From the NCBI RefSeq assembly GCF_000801105.2, contig NC_079519.1, positions 13,638,668 to 13,702,667 of the forward strand: 64,000 nt of DNA, read 5' to 3'. The notes beneath the pieces were generated by a model that saw only the letters and a program-made list of their open reading frames with translations, made no database searches and was not told where the DNA came from. This DNA is from Raphanus sativus. Taxonomy: Eukaryota; Streptophyta; Magnoliopsida; Brassicales; Brassicaceae. The position numbers and the translations under genes are program-made. Below are positions 43,601-55,355 of the stretch, one piece after another (positions within the stretch are counted from its first letter, which is position 1; every line of letters begins with the position of its first letter).

Positions 43601-44652
43601 CCAAGTTTAAGGTGATTGTTCCCCTGCCGATTACAGGCTGTTTGCGTTGCTCTGTGTACCTACTTTGTACACCTAATAAATTCTTAAGTAACTGGTCCTA
43701 TTAAAATGCATATAAACTCTAACTTGTAATTTAAAATGTTTATGATTCAATCAATAAAAAAAGGTTATCTTCTCTACCGATTTGATGAAAAAGTTTCACT
43801 AATTTTCTATAAAAAGGTGATAAATGGGTTCCACAAGGATTTACACTCACTGAAAGCAAGGGGACCGCAACCACAGGCCCAAGCCCAAGGTGTATAACTA
43901 GGTACACCTACGAAATTCTTAAGCATCTCCAACCATAGCTATTTTTTATTGACATATGAAATATATGAAATAATATACCAGATGTTCCTCTATAAATAGA
44001 GGCATACATTTAATTTACATGATGTTTCCCTTTAACTTTTTATTATTAATATTTTAAAACCAAAATATACTAGTTTTTGAAAGAAATACACTTTTAGTGT
44101 GAATATAATCAATTTTTTATCTAAAATATTTTTGTAAGCTTTTAGAAGGTTCTTTAGATCCATATTCTTACTGGCAGGTCTAAAAAAAAAGGAAACACTG
44201 GCAAGGCAATATTAAGCTCGCAAGGAAAAGGCAGACTGTGGGCATGCCAATAAGGTGATTATTCCCTGCCAATTACAGGCTGTTGCATTGCTCTGTATAA
44301 CTAGGTACACCTAAAAATCTAGGTAACTACCTGCAAGGCAATATTATGTTCGCAAGGTTATAGCAGGCCGACGGCAAGTGTATAGCAGCGCTTGCCAAGT
44401 TTAAGGTGATTGTTTCCCCTGCCGATTACATGCTGTTGCGTTGCTCTGTGTAACTACTTTGTACACCTAAGAAATTCTTAAGTAACTGGTCCTATTAAAA
44501 TGCATATAAACTCTAACTTGTAATTTAAAAATGTTTATGATTCAATCAATAAAAAAGGTTATCTTCTCTACCGATTTGATGAAAAAAATTTCACTAATTT
44601 TCTATAAAACAGGTGATAATGGGTTTCCACAAGGATTACACTCACTGAAAGT
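40640..44652. repeat. Tandem array of ~780-bp units (copy 1 side)
   Basis: The landmark AAGGTTCTTTAGATCC, or its variant, falls at about 40697, 41788, 42568, 43348 and 44147, so the basic period is 780 bp. The longer first interval holds two additional ~150-bp subunits (40870-41330). Each unit contains GGCAAGGCAATATTAAGCTC, GCCAATAAGGTGATTATTCC, CTGCCGATTACAGGCTGTTG, CTAGGTACACCTAAGAAATT and a 3' AT-rich part. It codes for nothing and is not a CRISPR. Confidence 0.92.
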
Positions 44653-44752
44653 NNNNNNNNNNNNNNNNNNNNNNNNNNNNNNNNNNNNNNNNNNNNNNNN
44701 NNNNNNNNNNNNNNNNNNNNNNNNNNNNNNNNNNNNNNNNNNNNNNNNNNNN
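44653..44752. other. Assembly gap of 100 N
   Basis: Exactly 100 N, a conventional placeholder for a gap of unknown size. To its left is an array unit; to its right the sequence restarts at the equivalent of 36756. Confidence 0.98.
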
Positions 44753-45447
44753 GATCGCTAGTGTACACAATATTGCATTGCCTTTGTTTTTGTCGATTAC
44801 GGATTAGTATTGTCATTATTGCCTTGCTATCAGTCTGTTAATGAATTTATTCAAATTCTCAAGCATAATTTAATGTTTTTTCTTGCGCGGATTAGTACAG
44901 AGTTTCTAATAATTTCTTTAGAATTTCTAATAATTTTTCTTCAGTCAAGTTTTGCCGATTGCTGGCTGTGGCTTTGCCTGTATATCTAGCAAGGCAAGGC
45001 AATAAATATTGCGCAAGGAAAACGAATGCTGAGTGCAAGTTAACAGCAACACTTGTCTAAGTTTAAGGTGATTATTCCCCTGTTGCGTTGCACTGTATAA
45101 TTCTGAGTAACTAGCTGCACATCTTTTCACGAAAACCCTCGAAAACACTCAAGATAGTTTACCAAGTTAGTGATACTTGATATTTAATACGAATAGCAAA
45201 CGATATCACCTATTAATTAAACATACGATATGTTTAAGCGTTATTACAAACCGAAATTAAAAAGTTCAAAGCATAGAGTTGAGAATGTTCAAAAACATTT
45301 AAAATTTTGAACCATTTAACCGAGATAAGTTCTTTAGAAAACATCACGTGGATTCCCCCTGAATGAACGAACGATCTGACTAAAACCTTACCCATCGATC
45401 CTTCTACGTCCTCGCGGGCCGCGGTTGTTTAGTCCTGGCGAATCAGC

Positions 45448-46257
45448 TCATATGCTCCAAATGTTCACTCCTGCTCCAATGGGTGCTTCATCTCCGGTAA
45501 GCACGGGGATCTCCTTCTGATACTGAAGGACCTGATAGATAAGATTGGGAAAGATGATCTTCTTCTGCTGATCAAACTGGCGAGCCATGGCCAGAACCTG
45601 ATCATACACCAGCTCGCCAAAGTTGATAGCTCGGCGATTCAAGAGAGCATAAATCAAGCGAATGCGCAGCTTGATCATTGCATCAGTTTCAAGGCCCGGA
45701 AGCCAGTTTAGTTCACAGACGCGGTAGAATATTTGATATGGAGGAATGAGAGCATTCAGTGTGAAAACAGGCCAGTCGGAGCAGCGGTATCCAGTGAGAA
45801 CTGAGATCGCCAACGATAGTTCGCAAGTCTCCCAATCAAAAGATCGACTGACAGGGGGAGTGAGCATTACGGTGTTAATCACATTAGGATCGAAACGAAA
45901 TCGACTACCACGGATCAACACACCATCAGCACTGTAACGCAGGTTTGAGATCATCTCCCTAACAACCCTAGGGCAAAAGGCACGAACTTGCATGACGGTA
46001 TAAGCCCACGCAACCCTATCTAGAAGGCGAAACACTTCGGTAAAGTCTGATTCTTGAGGGGAAAGCTTACCCTGCACAACAAACCCACGTAGACACATGT
46101 CTTCGTACTTGAGACGAGCGTTCTCATTCTCAAAGCGTTGTTGAGCCTCGCCAATGGGAAAGTCGTCGTCTTTGAAGATGCCTCTGTTCGTGTTGAGACG
46201 CTCTTCAAACGAAAAGTATGGAACGGGAGCAGACGGGTTAAAGGTACGAATCACCAT
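45448..46257 (-). pseudogene. Putative plant transposon protein (PF20167-like), copy 2
   Basis: Same protein as copy 1 from ATG 46257, but the CGA codon after NIWSI has become TGA, which removes the last 20 residues. About 14 amino-acid changes against only about four silent changes separate the copies, close to neutral expectation. Confidence 0.6.
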
Positions 46258-47513
46258 GAACAAATTTACGGAGTATTACGATAGATGGTCGAGAGAGATT
46301 TGTTATTTCTGAGAGAACTGAAACTTAACAGTATTCGGTGATATCTAGAGGATGAGGGATGCAGAAGGTCAGACACCTAATGATGTACTCGATACACAAA
46401 AAGGTGAACACACGCAACCGTCCACAACCATGAATATATGCTATTTTTAATTATTCCCCTGCCGATTACAGGCCCAAGCCCAATATTACGTTCACAAAGT
46501 AAAGGCAGGCTGAGGGCAAGTCAATACCAGTGCTTGCAGGCTATTTAAGGAGATTATTCCCCTGACGATTACAGGCTGTTGCGTTGCTATGTATAACTAC
46601 TAGGTACACCTAAGAAATTCTTAACTATCTGCTCCCATGAAAATGCATATAAATTCTAGCTTGTAATTTTAAATGTTTATGATATATTCACTAAAAAAAA
46701 ATTATCTTCTCTAACGATTTGTTGAATTTTTTTATCACTAATTTTCTATGAAATAATATACCAGAAGTTCCTCTATAATAGAGGCATACTTTTAATTTAA
46801 ATGATATTCCTCAAGCAGAAGCTTGTCCATTTATAAGGGTGATTTGATGGACTCCTTGAGAAGACACGACTTCTCTAACACGCCTTCTGACTATCAACAG
46901 TTCATCCCTCGAATTTGGAACTTTGTATAAGTTTCACTTATTAAGACACATAACTGTGTATAAGTAAGTGAAAATAAGTGATTTAGATTGTCTAAATTTA
47001 TGAAAATAAGAAAAACGTAACAATTTAAATCCAATAAAGATTTGAAACTATTTTAAACTTAAGAAATTTAGATATTATATTGTTATATTTTGCAAGAAAT
47101 GATCAGTATCCAAAACTTATTATACTTAAAGCATCTCCAACAGTTTATTAGTGGATATATTTAATGATAGAAACTAACAGTATATGAGATAATAAATGTA
47201 AATATAAATATTTAGTTTATGAAAAGTTCCTGTAATTAATGATTTATTAACCCCAACTTCTATTTTGTAACTCCTCTATTTAACGTTGATTTGATGGACT
47301 CCTGGAGAAGACACGACTTCTCTCAATGAAGAAGACACGACTTCTCTTACACTCTCTTACACGTCTCTTATAATAATCATTACACTTGCATTTAAACTGA
47401 ATACTTATTTCCATTTAGAAAAACTTCATCACAGTCTCCATAAAATAACATTTCTCTCTCAACAAAAAGAAAAGCAAAGAAACGATTCATCATCTCCTCT
47501 CTCAACAAACAAG

Positions 47514-47714
47514 ATGACAGACTACAATAAGCTTTCTGAGGTTTCTTATAACCCCAAGATCACGGCTTGGCGTTTCAGAGTCAAAATACACAGGATCTAC
47601 CCTTTCTATTCATATGCTACCCTTGCTATTGATGGTTACATAATCGGATGTTATTCGTGTACCCCTACAGATTCGATTTTTACAATTTCATATTTTATTC
47701 TTCGTAATGAATGA
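47514..47714 (+). pseudogene. RPA70/DUF223-like gene start, truncated (copy 2)
   Basis: Identical to the frame at 39524-39724, with the same leader upstream and the same inverted array copy immediately downstream. Confidence 0.55.
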
Positions 47715-48361
47715 TTATGTGTTTGTAAAAGTCGAATTATGTGGGGTTAACATCTTGGGATTGGGCCTGTGATTACGGTCCCTTTGCTTTCAGTGGGTGG
47801 CAGATAGTTACCTAGAATTTCTTAGGTGTACCTAGTTATACAGAGCAACGCAACAGCCTGTAATCGGCAGGGGAATAATCACCTTATTGGCATGCCCACA
47901 GCCTGCCCTTTCCTTGCTAACTTAATATTGCCTTCCCAGTGTTTCCTTTTTTTTTTTAGACCTGCCAATGAGACTAGATATCTAAAGAACATTCTAGAAA
48001 CTTATAAAATATTTAGATAAAAATTATAATTATATTCACATTATTAGAGGTGTATTTCTTTCAAAAGTATTATATTTTGGTTATAATTATTAAAATAAAA
48101 GTTAACGATATAATTATTAAAATAAAAAATATAATGTGCATTTTAGCTTGAAATTTAAAATGTTTATGATACAATCAATAAAAAAGGTGGACTTCTCTAC
48201 CGATTTGAAAAAAAGTGAATAATGGGTTCCACAAGGATGACACTCACTGAAAGCAAGGGGACCGCAACCACAAGCCCAAGACCATGGTGAATAACTAGGT
48301 TCCTTTAACTTTACCTAATGTTCTTTTAACTTTTTATTTTAATAGTTATAAGTAAAATATA

Positions 48362-48605
48362 CTCCTCTCTTTTTTAAAGATACATATTCTAGACTTTTCA
48401 CACATATTAAGAAATCAATTAAAAATGCATTGATTTTTGTGAATAACAATTTTCCATAATCTTTAACCAATAAAAATTCAATAAACACAATTAATTTTCT
48501 TGAAGTTAACAGATTTTCATTAAATAATACATTAAAAAGTAAAAAATGGATCTTTTTAAAATAATTTTTTTTCCTAGAACATGGATCTTTAAAAAACAGA
48601 GGGAG
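48362..48605. mobile_element. Stowaway-like MITE (copy 2)
   Basis: Same insertion as at 40374-40618 within the duplicated block, one C shorter at its left end (CTCCTCTC). It shares its target site with copy 1, so it predates the duplication. Confidence 0.9.
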
Positions 48606-48624
48606 TACTAGTTTTTGAAAGAAA

Positions 48625-51600
48625 TACACTATTATTATGAATATAATTATAAATTTTATCTAAAATATTTTGTAAGCTTTTGGAAGGTTCTTTAGATCCC
48701 TATTATCACTGGCAGGTCTAAAAAAAAAGGAAACACTGGCAAGGCAATATTAAGCTCGTAGGGAAGGGCATGCTGTGGGCATGCCAATAAGGTGATTATT
48801 CCCCTGCCAGGCAATATTATGTTCAAGGCAATATAACTAGGTACACCTAAGAAATTCTAGATAACTATCTGCAAGGCAATATTATGTTCGCAAGGTATAG
48901 CAGGCCGACGGCAAGTGTATAGCAGCGCTTGGCCAAGTTTAAGGTGATTGTTCCCCTGCGATTACAGGTTGTTGCGTTGCTCTGTGTAACTAGGTACACC
49001 TAAGAAATTCTAGGTAACTATCTGCAAGGCAATATTATGTTCGCAAGGTATAGCAGGCCGACGACAAGTGTATAGCAGCGCTTGGCGAAGTTTAAGGTGA
49101 TTATTCCCCTGCCAATTACAGGCTGTTGCGTTGCTCTGTATAACTAGGTACACCTATGAAATTCAAGGTAACTATCTGCAAGGGAATATTATATTCGCAA
49201 GGTTATAGCAGGCCTACGGCAAGTGTATAGCAGCGCTTGGCCAAGTTTAAGGTGATTGTTCCCCTGCCGATTACAGGCTGTTGCGTTGCTCTGTGTAACT
49301 ACTTGGTACACCTAAGAAATTCTTAAGTAACTGGTCCTATTAAAATGCATATAAATTCTAACTTGTAATTTAAAATGTTTATGATTCAATCAATAAAAAA
49401 AGTTATCTTCTCTACCGATTTGATGGAATTTTTTTCACTAATTTTTTATAAAAAGGTGATAAATGGGTTCCACAAGGATGACACCCACTGAAAGCAAGGG
49501 GCATACATTTAATTTACCAAGCCCAAGGTGTATAACTAGGTACACCTACGAAATTCTAAGAGCATCTCCAACCATAGTTATTTTTTACTCTATATGAAAT
49601 AATATACGAGATGTTCCTCTATAATAGAGGCATACATTTAATTTACATGATGTTCCTCTAACTTTTTATTTTAATATCTATAACCAAAATATACTAATTT
49701 TTGAAAGAAAAACACATTTAGTGTGAATAAAATTATAATTTTTATCTAAAATATTTTGTAAGCTTTTAGAAGGTTCTTTAGATCCATATTCTCACTGGCA
49801 GGTCTAAAAAAAAAAGAAACACTAGCAAGGCAATATTAAGCTGGCAAGGAAATGACAGGCTGTGGGCATGCCAATAAAGTGATTATTCCTCTGCCAATTA
49901 TAGGCTGTCGCATTGCTCTGTATAACTAGGAACACCTAAGAAATTCTAGGTAACTATCTGCAAGGCAATATTATGTTCGCAAGGTTATAGCAGGCCGACG
50001 GCAAGTGTATAGCAGCGCTTGGGCAAGTTTAAGGTGATTGTTCTCCTGCCGATTACAGGCTGTTGCGTTGCTCTGTGTAACTACTTGGTACACCTAAGAA
50101 ATTCTTAAGTAACTGGTCCTATTAAAATGCATAAAAACTCTAACTTGTAATTTAAAATGTTTATGATTCAATCAATAAAAAAGGTTATCTTCTCTACAGA
50201 TTTGATGAAATTTTTTTCACTAATTTTTTATAAAAAGGTGATAAATAGGTTCCACAAGGATTACACCCACTGAAAGCAAGGGGACCGCAAACACATGCCC
50301 AAGCCCAAGGTGTATAACTAGGTACACCTACGAAATTCTAAGAGCATCTCCAACCATAGCTATTTTTTACTCTATATGAAATAATATACCAGATGTTCCT
50401 CTATAATAAGGCATACATTTAATTTACATGATGTTCCTCTAACTTTTTATTATTATATTTATAACCAAAATATACTAGTTTTTGAAAGAAATACACTTTT
50501 AGTGTGAATATAATATAATTTTTACCTAAAATGTTTTGTAAGCTTTTAGAAGGTTCTTTAGATCCATATTCTTACTAGCAGGTCTAAAAAAAAAGGAAAC
50601 ACTGGCAAGGCAATATTAAGCTCGCAAGGAAAAGGCAGACTGTGGGCATGCCAATAAGGTGATTATTCCCCTGCCAATTACAGGCTGTTACGTTGCTCTG
50701 TATAACTAGGTACACCTAAGAAATTCTAGGTAACTATTTGCAAGGCAATATTATGTTCGCATGGTTATACCAGGCCGACGGCAAGTGTATAGCAGCGCTT
50801 GGCCAAGTTTAAGGTGATTGTTCCCCTGCCGATTACAGGCTGTTGCGTTGCTCTGTGTAACTACTTGGTACACCTAAGAAATTCTTAAGTAACTGGTCCT
50901 ATTAAAATGCATATAAACTCTAACTTGTAATTTAAAATGTTTATGATTCAATCAATAAAAAAAGGTTATCTTCTCTACCGTTTTGATGAAATTTTTTTCA
51001 CTAATTTTCTATAAAAAGGTAATAAATGGGTTCCACAAGGATTACACCCACCGAAAGCAAGGGGACCGCAACCACTGGCCCAAGCCCAAGGTGTATAACT
51101 AAGTACACCTACGAAATTCTAAGAGCATCTCCAACCATAGCTATTTTTTACTCTATATGAAATAATATACCAGATGTTCCTCTATAATAGAGGAATACAT
51201 TTAATTTACATGATATTCCTCTAACTTTTTTATTTTAATATTTATAACCAAAATATACTAGTTTTTGAAAGAAAAACACTTTTAGTGTGAATATAATTAT
51301 AATTTTTATCTAAAATATTTTGTAAGCTTTTAGAAGGATCTTTAGATCCATATTCTCACTGGCAGGTCTAGAAAAAAAAAGGAAACACTGGCAAGGCAAT
51401 ATTAAGCTCGCAAGGAAAGGGCAGGCTGTGGGCATGCCAATAAGGTGATTATTCCCCTGCCAATTACAGGCTGTTGCATTGCTCTGTATAACTAGGTACA
51501 CCTAAGAAATTCTAGGTAACTACCTGCAAGGCAATATTATGTTCGCAAGGTTATAGCAGGCCGACGGCAAATGTATAGCAGCGCTTGGCCAAGTTTAAGG

Positions 51601-54600
51601 TGATTGTTCCCCTGCCGATTACAGCCTGTTGCGTTGCTCTGTGTACCTACTTTGTACACCTAATAAATTCTTAAGTAACTGGTCCTATTAAAATGCATAT
51701 AAACTCTAACTTGTAATTTAAAATGTTTATGATTCAATCAATAAAAAAAGGTTATCTTCTCTACCGATTTGATGAAAAAAGTTTCACTAATTTTCTATAA
51801 AAAGGTGATAAATGGGTTCCACAAGGATTACACTCACTGAAAGCAAGGGGACCGCAACCACAGGCCCAAGCCCAAGGTGTATAACTAGGTACACCTACGA
51901 AATTCTAAGAGCATCTCCAACCATAGCTATTTTTTACTCTATATGAAATAATATACCAGATGTTCCTCTATAATAGAGGCATACATTTAATTTACATGAT
52001 GTTCCTCTAACTTTTTATTATTATATTTAAAACCAAAATATACTAGTTTTTGAAAGAAATACACTTTTAGTGTGAATATAATATAATTTTTATCTAAAAT
52101 ATTTTGTAAGCTTTTAGAAGGTTCTTTAGATCCATATTCTTACTGGCAGGTCTAAAAAAAAAAGGAAACACTGGCAAGGCAATATTAAGCTCGCAAGGAA
52201 AAGGCAGACTGTGGGCATGCCAATAAGGTGATTATTCCCCTGCCAATTACAGGCTGTTGCATTGCTCTGTATAACTAGGTACACCTAAAAATTCTAGGTA
52301 ACTACCTGCAAAGCAATATTATGTTCGCAAGGTTATAGCAGGCCGACGGCAAATGTATAGCAGCGCTTGGCCAAGTTTAAGGTGATTGTTCCCCTGCCGA
52401 TTACATGCTGTTGCGTTGCTCTGTGTACCTACTTTGTACACCTAAGAAATTCTTAAGTAACTGGTCCTATTAAAATGCATATAAACTCTAACTTGTAATT
52501 TAAAATGTTTATGATTCAATCAATAAAAAAGGTTATCTTCTCTACCGATTTGATGAAAAAAATTTCACTAATTTTCTATAAAAAGGTGATAAATGGGTTC
52601 CACAAGGATTACACTCACTGAAAGTAAGGGGACCGCAACTACAGGCCCAAGCCCAAGGTGTATAACTAGGTACACCTACGAAATTCTAAGAGCATCTCCA
52701 ACCATAGCTATTTTTTACTCTATATGAAATAATATACCAGATGTTCCTCTATAATAGAGGCATACATTTAATTTACATGATGTTCCTCTAACTTTTTATT
52801 TTAATATTTATAACCAAAATATACTAGTTTTTGAAAGAAATACACTTTTAGTGTGAAATATAATTACAATTTTTATCTAAAATATTTTGTCCGCTTTTAG
52901 AAAGTTCTTTAGATCCCTATTCTCAGTGACAGGTCTAAAAAAAAAATGAAACACTGGCAAGGAAATATTAAGCTCGCAAGGAAAGGGCAGGCTGTGGGCA
53001 TGCCAATAAGGTGATTATTCTCCTGCCAATTACAGGCTGTTGCGTTACTCTGTATAACTAGGTACACCTGAGAAATTCTAGGTAACTATCTGCAAGGCAA
53101 TATTATTTTCGCAAGGTTATAGCAGGCCGACAGCAAGTGTATAGCAGCGCTTGGCCAAGTTTAAGGTGATTGTTCCTCTGCCGATTACAGGCTGTTGCAT
53201 TGCTCTGTGTAACTACTTGGTACACCTAAGAAATTCTTAAGTAACTGGTCCTATTAAAATGCATATAAATTCTAATTTATAATTTAAAATGTTTATGATT
53301 CAATCAATAAAAAAAGTTATCTTCTCTACCGATTTGATGAAATTTTTTAATCACTAATTTTCTATAAAAAAGTGATAAATGGGTTCCACAAGGATTACAC
53401 CCACCGAAAGCAAGGGGACCGCAACCACAGGCCCAAGCCCAAGGTGTATAACTAGGTACACCTACGAAATTCTAAGAGCATCTCAAACCATAGTCATTTT
53501 TTACTCTAAGTGTGAATATAATTATAGTTTTTATCTAAAATATTTTGTAAGGTTTTAGAAGGTTCTTTAGATCCCTATTCTCACAAGCAGGTTTAAAAAA
53601 AAAAGGAAACACTGGCAAGGCAATATTAAGCTCGCAAGGAAAGGGCAGGCTGTGGGCATGCAAATAAGGTGATTATTCCCATGCCAATTACAGGCTGTTG
53701 CGTTGCTCTGTATAACTAGGTACACCTAAGAAATGCTAGGTAACTATCTGTAAGGCAATATTATGTTCGCAAGGTTATAGCAGGCCGACGTCAAGTGTAT
53801 AGCAGCGCTTGGCCAAGTTTAATGTGATTGTTCCCCTGCCGATTATAGGCTGTTGCGTTGCTCTGTGTAACTACTTGGTACACCTAAGAAATTCTTAAGT
53901 AACTGGTCCTATTAAAATGCATATAAATTCTAACTTGTAATTTAAAATGTTTATGATTCAATCAATAAAAATGGTTATCTTCTCTACCGATTTGATGAAA
54001 TTTTTTTCACTAATTTTCTATAAAAAGGTGATAAATGGGTTCCACAAGGATTACTCCCACCGAAAGCAAGGTGTATAACTAGGTACCCCTACGAAATTCT
54101 AAGAGCATCTCCAACCATAGCTATTTTTTACTCTATATGAAATAATATACCAGATGTTCCTCTATAATAGAGGCATACATTTAATTTACATGATGTTCCT
54201 CTAACTTTTATATTTAATATTTATAATCAAAATATACTAGTTTTTGAAAGAAATACACTTCTAGTGTGAATATAATTATAATTTTTATCTAAAATATTTG
54301 GTAAGATTTTAGAAGGTTCTTTGGATCCCTATTCTCACTGGCAGGTCTAAAAAAAAAGGAAACACTGGCAAGGCAATATTAAGCTCGCAAGGAAAGGGCA
54401 GGCTGTGGGCATGCCAATAAGGTGATTATTCCCTTGCCAATTACAGGCTGTTGCGTTGCTCTGTATAACTAGGTACACCTAAGAAATTCTAGGTAATTAT
54501 CTGCAAGGCAATATTATGTTCGCAAGGTTATAGCAGGCCAACGGCAAGTGTATAGCAGCGCTTGGCCAAGTTTAAGGTGATTGTTCCCCTGCTGATTACA

Positions 54601-55180
54601 GGCTGTTGCGTGGCTCTGTTTAACTAGGTACACCTAAGAAATTCTAGGTAACTATCTGCAAGGCAATATTATGTTCGCAAGGTTATAGAAGGCCGACAGC
54701 AAGTGTATATCAACGCTTGGCCAAGTTTAAGGTGATTGTTCCCCTGCCGATTACAGGCTGTTGCGTTGCTCTGCGTAACTACTTGGTACACCTAAGAAAT
54801 TCTTAAGTAACTAGTCCTATTAAAATGCATATAAATTCTAACTTGTAATTAAAAATTTTTATGATTCAATCAATAAAAAAGGTTATCTTCTCTACCGATT
54901 TGATGAAATTTTTTTATCACTAATTTTCTTATGGGCATGCCAATAAGGTGATTATTCCCCTGCCAATTACAGGCTGTTGCGTTGCTCTGTATAACTAGGT
55001 ACACCTAAGAAATTCTAGGTAACTATCTGCAAGGCAATATTATGTTCGCAAGGTTATAGCAGGCTGGCGGTAAGTGTATAGCAGCGCTTGGCCAAGTTTA
55101 AGATGATTGTTCCCCTGCCGATTACAGGCTGTTGCGTTGCTCTGTGTAACTACTTGGTACACCTAAGAAATTCTAGATAA
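48625..55180. repeat. Tandem array of ~780-bp units (copy 2 side, longer)
   Basis: The landmark falls at about 48684, 49770, 50550, 51334, 52128, 52901, 53559 and 54313. Units are 780 bp in the middle and become variable at the right end, where deletions (53480-53510, 54070) and extra 150-bp subunits (54490-54780) occur. The right end at 54930-55180 is a partial unit that abuts the Ulp1 gene. Confidence 0.92.
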
Positions 55181-55355
55181 CTATCTGCCACCCATTGAAA
55201 GCAAGGGGACCGTAATCACAGGCCTAATCCCAAGATGTAAACTGGCAACGAAATACTAAAGAAGGTTCTTTAGACAAAAAAAAACAGCAAAAAAGAACTG
55301 ATAAACATGTGTTTCCTTGTCAGTATACCTTCACAAAATAAGTTGCACGGATTGT

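Larger units (their letters stand above)
36756..44652. repeat. Copy 1 of an ~7.9-kb direct duplication
   Basis: The block matches 44753 onward, base for base over long stretches, with an offset near 7,990. It contains the putative transposon-protein gene, the RPA-like start, a Stowaway MITE and the first part of the 780-bp array. It ends at a run of N. Extra bases relative to copy 2 accumulate in its last ~700 bp, next to the gap. Confidence 0.9.
44753..52632. repeat. Copy 2 of the ~7.9-kb direct duplication
   Basis: Equivalent to 36756-44652. Divergence is uneven: about 2% within the transposon-protein gene but no difference that I can see in the ~660 bp around the RPA-like start (47281-47940), and only single-base homopolymer changes across much of the array. 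Confidence 0.9.

Noticed and set aside
44531..44816. Frames crossing the N gap
   Set aside because: They contain undetermined residues for the whole gap and join unrelated sequence.
40358..48629. Minus-strand frames of about 95 codons at 40358 and 48339
   Set aside because: They cover the Stowaway MITE and its flanks; AT-rich translation with no support.
39836..51501. Frames beginning MYLVIQSNATACN at 39836, 47826 and (complement) 51310
   Set aside because: They translate the array repeat in both orientations and have no family resemblance or coding structure.
40640..55180. CRISPR-like appearance of regularly spaced repeats
   Set aside because: Units are about 780 bp and tandem, without short repeats separated by unique spacers, in a plant nuclear genome.
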